Shown here piece by piece: positions 57,609 through 64,000 of a stretch of 64,000 nucleotides of DNA (positions are counted from its first letter, which is position 1; every line of letters starts with the position of its first letter). The notes beneath the pieces are model-generated. The model saw only the letters and a list, made by a program, of their open reading frames with translations, was not told the DNA's origin and ran no database searches. Both the position numbers and the translations under genes were made by a program. The stretch covers positions 372,001 through 436,000 of the forward strand of contig NZ_JAHKRS010000002.1 of the NCBI RefSeq assembly GCF_018863235.1, written 5' to 3'. The DNA is from Pseudomaricurvus albidus. Its GTDB lineage: Bacteria > Pseudomonadota > Gammaproteobacteria > Pseudomonadales > Cellvibrionaceae.

Positions 57609-57917
57609 ATGACGATTTTAAACGAAGAAACCAACTTCTTAGAGGCCCTGCGCAAAAGCAGTTTTTCACTAGAGAGTCTGCCGGATGCTATTGCGATCCC
57701 CGCAGTATCAGATGACGACGAGGCCGAAAGCAAACCGCTAATTCTTGCCACTGTCGACGATATCGCATTTGCACAGCAAGGCTTGAACAAAGAGCTCAGT
57801 CGAATCGTTCAGGAAATGGAGTCGCTGCGTCGAGTTCACGATATGGCTCGTGGACTTGGCGCTAAAGGCGCTGATTATGCGCTTGAGTTTCTGCGCGAAC
57901 ATGGGGAGGTGAAGTAA
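57609..57917 (+). CDS. small phage-module protein
   Basis: A 102-residue acidic protein with a helical C-terminal half (LNKELSRIVQEMESLRRVHDMARGLG). Unknown function. Its stop codon overlaps the ATG of the AAA ATPase gene (TAATG), so it may be a partner of that ATPase. Confidence 0.72.
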   Translation: MTILNEETNFLEALRKSSFSLESLPDAIAIPAVSDDDEAESKPLILATVDDIAFAQQGLNKELSRIVQEMESLRRVHDMARGLGAKGADYALEFLREHGEVK

Positions 57918-58792
57918 TGGCCTTTCCAATTATCACTGCCGATCAAAGGTTGGCGGAAAAGCGAGGTATTAAAGGCTGCATTCTTGGACCTTCAGGTATC
58001 GGTAAAACTAGCCTGTTGTGGACAGTCGAAGCTGACAAGACTCTGTTCTTCGATTTAGAAGCGGGTGACTTGGCTGTTGAGGGCTGGACGGGCGATGCGA
58101 TTCGGCCCCGTACCTGGCAGGAGTGTCGAGATTTCGCGGTATTTATTGGCGGCCCTAATCCCGCGCTTCGTGATGAGCAACCTTATAGCCAAGCCCACTA
58201 TGACGCCGTATGTGAAAAGTTTGGTGATCCCATCAGCTTAGATAAATACGACACCGTCTTTATCGACTCCATTACGGTTGCAGGTCGTTTGTGTCTGCAG
58301 TGGTGCAAAGGCCAGCCCCAAGCATTCAGTGAGCGAAGTGGAAAGCCAGATACGCGAGGCGCATATGGTCTGCATGGCCAAGAGATGATTGCGTGGCTGA
58401 CTCATCTTCAGCATACCCGCAATAAGAACATTTGGTTTGTCGGCATTCTCGACGAGAAGATCGACGACTTCAATCGCAAGGTATTTGCTCCACAAATTGA
58501 TGGCTCAAAAACAGCGCTTGAGTTGCCCGGCATTGTCGATCAAGTCATCACGCTTGCAGAGATCCAAAGCGATGATGGTCAGCGTTATCGCGCCTTCATT
58601 AACCACACTCTTAATCCCTATGGCTATCCCGCCAAAGACCGCAGTGGGCGTCTTGATGTTATTGAAGAACCCCACCTCGGTCGACTGATGACCAAAATTC
58701 ATGGGCCAGTGACACCTGCCTCTGATCGCCTGAGCTTTGCTCGCCCAGCACTTATCGAAACCCAAACCAATACTGAAGAAGGAGTCCAATAA
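57917..58792 (+). CDS. AAA-family phage recombination ATPase (Sak4-like)
   Basis: A 291-residue P-loop protein: Walker A GPSGIGKTS (about 24-32), then TLFFDLEAGDLAVEGW (about 43-58) and Walker B DTVFIDSI (about 113-120). This is the RecA-like single-domain ATPase type (AAA_24/Sak4) of phage recombination operons. The single-strand-binding-like protein encoded next is its usual partner. Genes on both sides overlap or touch. Confidence 0.85.
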   Translation: MAFPIITADQRLAEKRGIKGCILGPSGIGKTSLLWTVEADKTLFFDLEAGDLAVEGWTGDAIRPRTWQECRDFAVFIGGPNPALRDEQPYSQAHYDAVCEKFGDPISLDKYDTVFIDSITVAGRLCLQWCKGQPQAFSERSGKPDTRGAYGLHGQEMIAWLTHLQHTRNKNIWFVGILDEKIDDFNRKVFAPQIDGSKTALELPGIVDQVITLAEIQSDDGQRYRAFINHTLNPYGYPAKDRSGRLDVIEEPHLGRLMTKIHGPVTPASDRLSFARPALIETQTNTEEGVQ

Positions 58793-59385
58793 TGACGACT
58801 TGGAATGATTTTAACTCGGCAGAAGACCAAAACAATTTTGACGTAATCCCAAAAGGCACGCTGGTAAAAGTGCGCATGACTATTCGCCCAGGGGGATATG
58901 ACGATGCGTCACAGGGTTGGACGGGCGGATATGCAACGCAAAGCATGACGACAGGCTCTGTCTATCTGAACTGCGAGTTCGTTGTGCTTGATGGTCCGTA
59001 CGCCAAACGCAAGATGTGGAGTCTTATCGGTTTACACAGCCCTAAAGGACCTGAGTGGGCAAACATGGGTAGAGCGTTTGTTAAAGGGATTTTGAATTCC
59101 TCACGTGGTCTTCATCCGCAAGATAACTCGCCACAAGCTCAACAGGCTCGACGTATTCAGGGCTTTGCTGATCTGGATGGTATCGAGTTTGTTGCAAAGG
59201 TCGAGATGGACAAAGACCAGAACGGTGATGATAAGAATGTAATTAGAACTGCTATCACGCCAGACCACAAAGACTACGCAGCAGTGTCAGGCAACACGGT
59301 TCAAGCTGCCGCTTCAACGCAGCCAGCTTCTTCATCACAAGCATCTGCTAGTGCTCCGACTGGTCGTCCCAGTTGGGCACAATAA
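58792..59385 (+). CDS. DUF669-like single-strand DNA-binding phage protein
   Basis: A 197-residue protein starting MTTWNDFNSAEDQ with an OB-type core (VIPKGTLVKVRMTIRPGGYDD, LNCEFVVLDGPYAKRKMW) and a low-complexity Ser/Ala/Gln tail ending in PTGRPSWAQ, a layout like SSB proteins with a disordered C-terminal tip. DUF669-type proteins replace SSB in phage recombination modules. It is coupled to the AAA ATPase gene. Confidence 0.78.
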   Translation: MTTWNDFNSAEDQNNFDVIPKGTLVKVRMTIRPGGYDDASQGWTGGYATQSMTTGSVYLNCEFVVLDGPYAKRKMWSLIGLHSPKGPEWANMGRAFVKGILNSSRGLHPQDNSPQAQQARRIQGFADLDGIEFVAKVEMDKDQNGDDKNVIRTAITPDHKDYAAVSGNTVQAAASTQPASSSQASASAPTGRPSWAQ

Positions 59386-59397
59386 GGAGGTCGACTC

Positions 59398-61071
59398 ATG
59401 TTGTTACGACCTCGTCAAAAACTGTTTGTTGAGCGCAGTCTAACTGCGCTTGATAAACACCAAAACACTCTGGGGGTGGCGCCTACGGGCGCCGGTAAGA
59501 CGATCATGTTGTCCGGCGTCACCGGCCAGTGGCTAGAAAATGAAGATGCCAAAGCTTGTGTGCTTGCTCACCGTGATGAGCTCACAACGCAAAATGCTGC
59601 CAAGTTTAGTCGTGTTAATCCGAGTATCTCGACTTCGATTTATGACGCAAAAGAAAAGTCGTGGAACGGTCAAACGACCTTCGCCATGGTACAAACCTTG
59701 GGGCGCGAATCGAACTTAAAGAAGATGCCCAAACTTGATCTCCTGGTTATCGATGAAGCGCATCATGCGGCGGCACCGACCTATCGTCGCATCATTGATA
59801 GCGTTCGTGATCGCAATCCTGATGTGGCAATTTTTGGTGTTACGGCTACTCCCAACCGGGGGGATAACAAAGCATTGCGCCCTGTATTCAGTAACGTGAG
59901 TGATCAAATCACCTTGGCTGAACTCATTCAATCAGGGCACTTGGTTCCACCCAGAACCTATGTAGTCGATGTGGGGACTCAAGGAGAGCTGTCACAAGTC
60001 AAACGTACTGCTGATGATTTCGACATGGCGGCTGTCGACGCGATTATGAACAAAGCGCCTATCACCGAAGCTGTGATTCGTCACTGGAAAGACAAGGCTC
60101 ATGATCGTCCCACCGTAGTGTTTTGTTCGACCGTCCAGCACGCCAAGAATGTAGCGGAAGCCTTTTCAGCATCAGGTATCAGTGCGGAAGTTATTCATGG
60201 CGAATTATCAAGTGAGGCGAGAAAGGCAGCGCTTTCTCGCTTTGAATCCGGTGAGTCTCAGGTTGTTGTCAATGTTGCGGTGCTCACCGAAGGCTGGGAT
60301 TTCCCTCCAACCAGTTGTGTTGTTCTACTACGGCCAAGTTCTTATAAGTCGACGCTAATTCAAATGATTGGGCGCGGTCTTCGAACCGTCGACCCCAACG
60401 AACATCCGGGCGTTGTGAAAAGTGATTGTGTGGTGCTCGACTTCGGCACAAGTACCATGCTTCACGGTTCATTAGAGCAGGATGTAAACCTGGATGGGCA
60501 CGAGGGCCAAGGCGAAGCGCCACAAAAAGAATGTCCGGAATGCGGTGCGATGGTACCTGCAGCCGCGAAGGAGTGTTCTCTTTGCGGTCATGTTTGGGAA
60601 CGAACAGTAAGCGATGGGAAAGTTGATCTCACGGACTTTGTGATGTCTGAAATTGATCTTCTTAAACGTTCATCCTTTCGTTGGTGCGATTTGTTTGGTG
60701 ATGATGCCGCATTGATGGCGACTGGTTTCGAGGCGTGGGCAGGTGTGTTCTTTCTCGCAGGTCACTGGTTTGGAATGGGCGGTGGTAAAAAACTGCCTGC
60801 GAGATTACTCGCCATGGGTGAGCGAACGGTTTGCCTGGCCGCCGCTGATGACTGGCTAAACGAACATGAAACCGAAGATGCTGCCAGCAAATCCCGCAAG
60901 TGGTTAAACCAAGCTGCGACCGCTCAACAACTTCGATATCTACCTGCTGCGTATCGCCAGGACTTTGGTTTAACGCGCTATCAGGCTTCCTGCCTCTTGG
61001 CCTTTCAGTTTAACAAGCGTGATATCCAGTCTCGTATTTTCAACAAAGTCGAAGGCAAGGAGGCTGCTTAA
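59398..61071 (+). CDS. DEAH-box SF2 helicase with zinc ribbon
   Basis: A 557-residue helicase: motif I VAPTGAGKT (about 27-35), motif II DEAHH (about 119-123), motif III TATPNRGD, motif VI QMIGRGLR (about 321-328). A C-terminal zinc ribbon (CPECG ... CSLCGH, about 379-398) and a domain of about 150 residues follow. It is close to the UvrB/RecG-like and phage T4 UvsW-type helicases found in mobile-element replication operons. GGAGG stands just before the ATG. Confidence 0.9.
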   Translation: MLLRPRQKLFVERSLTALDKHQNTLGVAPTGAGKTIMLSGVTGQWLENEDAKACVLAHRDELTTQNAAKFSRVNPSISTSIYDAKEKSWNGQTTFAMVQTLGRESNLKKMPKLDLLVIDEAHHAAAPTYRRIIDSVRDRNPDVAIFGVTATPNRGDNKALRPVFSNVSDQITLAELIQSGHLVPPRTYVVDVGTQGELSQVKRTADDFDMAAVDAIMNKAPITEAVIRHWKDKAHDRPTVVFCSTVQHAKNVAEAFSASGISAEVIHGELSSEARKAALSRFESGESQVVVNVAVLTEGWDFPPTSCVVLLRPSSYKSTLIQMIGRGLRTVDPNEHPGVVKSDCVVLDFGTSTMLHGSLEQDVNLDGHEGQGEAPQKECPECGAMVPAAAKECSLCGHVWERTVSDGKVDLTDFVMSEIDLLKRSSFRWCDLFGDDAALMATGFEAWAGVFFLAGHWFGMGGGKKLPARLLAMGERTVCLAAADDWLNEHETEDAASKSRKWLNQAATAQQLRYLPAAYRQDFGLTRYQASCLLAFQFNKRDIQSRIFNKVEGKEAA

Positions 61072-61072
61072 T

Positions 61073-61429
61073 GTGCATTACCGATGCTTTATTTGCCACA
61101 AACCGCCTCGAGGCTTTTGCTGGCTTGAACCAAACCGCAATCAATCCAGCGACAGTCGGCGCGCTAGCTTTAAACGTTTCTGCTCCAAGCAGTGCCAAGA
61201 CATTCATTACCAGTTGCATCGGAAGGGAGTGGCCATGAACAGAACTGATTTAGAGCAAAAAGCCGCTGAGTCCGTCTTGGCCCCGCTTGCTGATTATGTA
61301 ATGGCTGTAGGTATGGACAAAGGACTGGGCGATTACAGCAAAACAGAAATTGTTGGTTTGGTGGACACAGTGCTTGAGTCCTATCACCAGACTTTGCAAG
61401 AGCTGTACAAAGACGAGGTGCCTTTCTGA
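61073..61429 (+). CDS. small zinc-finger protein, GTG start
   Basis: A 118-residue protein from GTG 61073, with AAGGAGG 9 bases upstream. The zinc finger CFICHKPPRGFCWLEP ... RFCSKQCQDIHYQ (about 5-46) is followed by a helical domain from MNRTDLEQKAAE (about 54 on). Starts on the ATG at 61071 in another frame or at an internal ATG (61235) are alternatives, the latter with GGGAG upstream, so two products are possible. Such fingers occur in phage replication operons next to Cas4-like nucleases. Confidence 0.7.
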   Translation: MHYRCFICHKPPRGFCWLEPNRNQSSDSRRASFKRFCSKQCQDIHYQLHRKGVAMNRTDLEQKAAESVLAPLADYVMAVGMDKGLGDYSKTEIVGLVDTVLESYHQTLQELYKDEVPF

Positions 61430-62190
61430 TGTTGGATTTTAATCATCGACCAACCTTGTCGGAACAGATCAGTGAACGCATCGACGTAGCATTACAGCAA
61501 GAACAGCAGTCACAGGTACCGAGAAATTATCTTGGTGCTTCAAGACTTGGAGTGTCTTGCGATCGTGCTTTGCAGTTTGAGTTCACACATACACCTGTCG
61601 ACGAAGGTAGAACATTTACTGGACGTACTCTTAGAATTTTTGCGGCGGGTCATGTCTTTGAAGAACTCGCTATCGATTGGTTGCGTAAAGCAGGCTTTGA
61701 TTTGTATACGGAAACATCCACCGGTGGCCAGTTCGGTTTTTCTGCAGTGAATGGCCGTTTGCGTGGACACGTGGATGGCGTGCTTGCCGGAGGACCTGAA
61801 TCAATTGGCGAAGGCTTTCCTGCTTTGTGGGAGTGTAAATCACTGAATGCAAAGTCATGGAAGGACACGGTCAAACGTGGTGTGACTCTTTCTAAACCGG
61901 TCTATGCGGCACAGATAGCGTTGTATCAGGCCTACATGGAAGAACAGATTCCTGGCATTGCTTCCAATCCCGCCTTGTTCACTGCCATCAATAAAGATAC
62001 CGCCGAATTGTACTTCGAGTGGGTTCCTTTTAACGGTGAGTTGGCTCAGCGGGCATCCGATCGAGGTGTGCGTGTCATTCAGGCGACTGATGCAGGAGAA
62101 CTTCTACCCAGAATCAGTAAAGACCCTGCCCATTACGAGTGTAAGTTTTGCTCTTGGCAGGATCGCTGTTGGCGAGGAGGTGCGCAATGA
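61429..62190 (+). CDS. PD-(D/E)XK nuclease, Cas4/RecB-like
   Basis: A 253-residue nuclease. The active site is visible as GHVDGVLAG (Asp, about 113-121) and WECKSLN (E-x-K, about 133-139). Four cysteines, one near the start (GVSCDRAL) and three at the end (YECKFCSWQDRCW), probably hold an iron-sulfur cluster, as in Cas4 and AddB. In a phage module it should trim DNA ends for recombination. It overlaps the zinc-finger gene by one base; no Cas1/Cas2 or array is near. Confidence 0.88.
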   Translation: MLDFNHRPTLSEQISERIDVALQQEQQSQVPRNYLGASRLGVSCDRALQFEFTHTPVDEGRTFTGRTLRIFAAGHVFEELAIDWLRKAGFDLYTETSTGGQFGFSAVNGRLRGHVDGVLAGGPESIGEGFPALWECKSLNAKSWKDTVKRGVTLSKPVYAAQIALYQAYMEEQIPGIASNPALFTAINKDTAELYFEWVPFNGELAQRASDRGVRVIQATDAGELLPRISKDPAHYECKFCSWQDRCWRGGAQ

Positions 62191-64000
62191 ACAGCAGCAC
62201 CGATAAAGTGATCTGGCTCGATTTTAACGACGCACCTGAGCAGGGTGAATCAACAAAACCCAAGCATGATGCCCGAGAGCTCAAACAACGATTAATCGAT
62301 TCGTTAGATGCTGTCTTGACCTATCTGTTTCCTGCAGGAAAGCATCGAGGCAAGCAGTTCATTGTAGGCGATCTGGAAGGCAATCCCGGTAAAAGTTTAG
62401 TCGTTGAACTTGCAGGCTCTCGTGCAGGTATGTGGATGGATTTTGCTACCGGAGAAGGTGGTGACATCTTTGATGCCTGGGCACGTGTTAATGGTTTTGA
62501 TACCGCCAGCCAATTTCCTGAGCTGGTGGATTCTGTCGCTCAATGGTTAGGCGTGTCTGTTGATCAATCAAGGCCATTGTCCGCGACTTATGAGAAAGCC
62601 AATAAGCCCACAATGCCTGCTCGACAGGTACCTACCGATGATCTAGGGCCAGCAACTGGAAAATGGGATTATCGTGATAGCCAAGGTCAGCTAATTGCCT
62701 GCGTATATCGATACGATACCGAGTCGGGCAAAGAGTTCAGACCGTGGGATGTGCGATCACGCTCAATGAAAGCACCGGATCCAAGACCGCTCTACAACCT
62801 GCCTCAAATCTTAAGCGCCAATCAAGTGGTACTGGTCGAAGGCGAAAAGGCTGCGGACGCACTCATTCGCTTAGGATTGGTGGCAACCACTGCCATGAAT
62901 GGCGCTAATGCTCCAATAGCGAAAACGGATTGGTCGCCACTGAAAGATAAACACGTTTTAGTCTGGCCTGACAATGATGATGCGGGTTCTGAGTATGCCA
63001 GAAAAGCATCGGAAGCGATCGCATGCGGTGGTGCCGCTTCTGTGGCGGTTTTGCATATTCCGGGTGATAAATCCGTTAAGTGGGACGCCTATGATGCAGT
63101 CGATGAAGGCATGGATGTGTGGGCTTTCGTTCAGTCGGCACCGAGAACCATTGTTAAAGATGCCGAGCCGATACCGCTGCATTCATTGGGTGAGTTGTTA
63201 GCCGATACCTCGCCGATGCCAGACGATTTGATTGCACCGAGGGTCTTAACGCCCGGCGGCATGATTGTATTTGGTGGCGCGCCTAAGGTGGGGAAAAGTG
63301 ATTTTCTGTTGTCTTGGTTAACACATATGGCGGCAGGCGAGCCCTTTCTTGAGCTCACGCCCTCAAGGCCATTGCGGGTGTTTTACCTGCAAGCCGAGGT
63401 TCAGTATCACTACTTGCGTGAGCGGATCCAGTCCATGGGTTTACCAGAAGCAGTAAGTCGCCAAGCTGCCAATAACCTTTTGGTCACACCTCAGCTTCGT
63501 TTAGTGCTCAATGATCAGGGTGTTGAGCAAGTGATTGAGGCACTGCAGCGGGCTGCGTCTCAAGGTGGTGTCGACATTCTGGTAATTGACCCTATTCGCA
63601 ATGTGTTCGACGGTGGCCCTGAAGGCAATAGCGAAAACGACAACAACGCGATGTTGTTTTTCTTGCGTGAGCGAGTTGAGCAATTGCGTGATGCGGTCAA
63701 TCCCGATGCGGGAATCATCCTTGCTCACCACACCAAGAAAATCAGTAAAAAACAGGTCGAGGAAGATCCATTTCTAGCCTTGTCAGGTGCAGGCAGTTTG
63801 CGTGGTTACTACACCACCGGCATGTTGCTGTATCGACCTGATGAAATGCTGACGGATCGCACTTTGGTGTTCGAGCTGCGCAATGGACCTGGTTTACCTG
63901 CCAAGCGGGTAGATAAAAGTCAGGGGCGTTGGATTGAATTGGATCCTCACAGTGATCGTTTGGTAAATCAAGACTATGGCGCCAAGCTCGATGCGGAGCG
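62187..64000 (+). CDS. toprim-RepA primase/helicase, 3' end cut by window
   Basis: The frame is open from ATG 62187 to the window end (604 codons). An N-terminal part (KHRGKQFIVGDLEGNPGKSL, MWMDFATGEGGDIFDAW) resembles primase zinc-less domains. A toprim domain follows (VVLVEGEKAADAL, about 215-227; WPDNDDAG, about 259-266), then a RepA/AAA_25 ATPase with Walker A GGAPKVGKSD (about 363-372) and Walker B ILVIDPI (about 464-470). It would prime and unwind DNA for replication of the element. It overlaps the nuclease gene by 4 bp. Confidence 0.9.
   Translation, partial: MNSSTDKVIWLDFNDAPEQGESTKPKHDARELKQRLIDSLDAVLTYLFPAGKHRGKQFIVGDLEGNPGKSLVVELAGSRAGMWMDFATGEGGDIFDAWARVNGFDTASQFPELVDSVAQWLGVSVDQSRPLSATYEKANKPTMPARQVPTDDLGPATGKWDYRDSQGQLIACVYRYDTESGKEFRPWDVRSRSMKAPDPRPLYNLPQILSANQVVLVEGEKAADALIRLGLVATTAMNGANAPIAKTDWSPLKDKHVLVWPDNDDAGSEYARKASEAIACGGAASVAVLHIPGDKSVKWDAYDAVDEGMDVWAFVQSAPRTIVKDAEPIPLHSLGELLADTSPMPDDLIAPRVLTPGGMIVFGGAPKVGKSDFLLSWLTHMAAGEPFLELTPSRPLRVFYLQAEVQYHYLRERIQSMGLPEAVSRQAANNLLVTPQLRLVLNDQGVEQVIEALQRAASQGGVDILVIDPIRNVFDGGPEGNSENDNNAMLFFLRERVEQLRDAVNPDAGIILAHHTKKISKKQVEEDPFLALSGAGSLRGYYTTGMLLYRPDEMLTDRTLVFELRNGPGLPAKRVDKSQGRWIELDPHSDRLVNQDYGAKLDAE

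Noticed and set aside
61429-62190. Cas4 as part of a CRISPR locus
   Set aside because: No cas1, cas2 or repeat array nearby; neighbours are phage replication genes, so a phage-type nuclease is the better call.

Overview
The window reads as a chromosomal segment of a gammaproteobacterium. Bacterial gene structure, large TonB-dependent uptake, LapA-type adhesin secretion, CoA-dependent lipid catabolism and a metal island together suggest a marine or aquatic aerobe, possibly of the Cellvibrionales/Spongiibacteraceae kind; the family-level guess is inference only. Region 1 (1-13830) holds ordinary or surface-related genes: a truncated PAS-GGDEF protein, a TauD-type dioxygenase, a small PepSY membrane protein, and a UPF0016/MntX-type manganese exporter gene that carries an in-frame stop but keeps a complete yybP-ykoY riboswitch and terminator upstream. 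Next comes a type I secreted adhesin with five near-identical 294-bp repeats plus one diverged unit and a one-base frameshift, a TPR-sulfotransferase, and the secretion system for the adhesin (outer-membrane channel, ABC exporter, adaptor). Region 2 (13831-15387) is the strangest part: a 163-residue protein of unknown function followed, on its own strand, by about 500 bp of non-coding DNA packed with short palindromes and recurring GTATC/GATAC and GGCATCG cores, then an internally deleted relic of a membrane-protein gene. Region 3 (15388-27960) is a catabolic island lying between that relic and the intact copy of the same membrane-protein gene (27984-28859). It holds acyl-CoA synthetase, DUF35 protein, a cysteine-less thiolase-fold protein, acyl-CoA dehydrogenase, two MaoC-type proteins, enoyl-CoA hydratase, a TetR regulator, a TonB-dependent receptor and a Tat-exported VOC protein. 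Repeated GAAC-RSY-GTTC palindromes in the promoters probably bind the TetR protein, so uptake and breakdown of one hydrophobic substrate look co-regulated. Region 4 (28860-56929) is a mobile island. A tmRNA-3'-end-like fragment and an AlpA-like gene mark its left side. It carries a Czc-type divalent-cation efflux operon under a MerR/CadR-type regulator with a textbook operator, a CopA copper ATPase unit with a CueR-type regulator, and a Cus-type copper/silver efflux operon with cupredoxin, DUF411 and CopL-like proteins. It continues with a large serine recombinase in a four-gene module, an XRE/ImmA-type peptidase/putative HNH nuclease operon, an unknown two-gene operon, and an AbiE-type toxin-antitoxin pair. 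Region 5 (56930-64000) starts with a second AlpA-like gene and runs as a tightly coupled phage/ICE replication-recombination module: AAA ATPase, DUF669-like DNA-binding protein, SF2 helicase, zinc-finger protein, Cas4/RecB-like nuclease and a toprim-RepA primase/helicase truncated by the window end. I saw no tRNA, rRNA, CRISPR array or insertion sequence.
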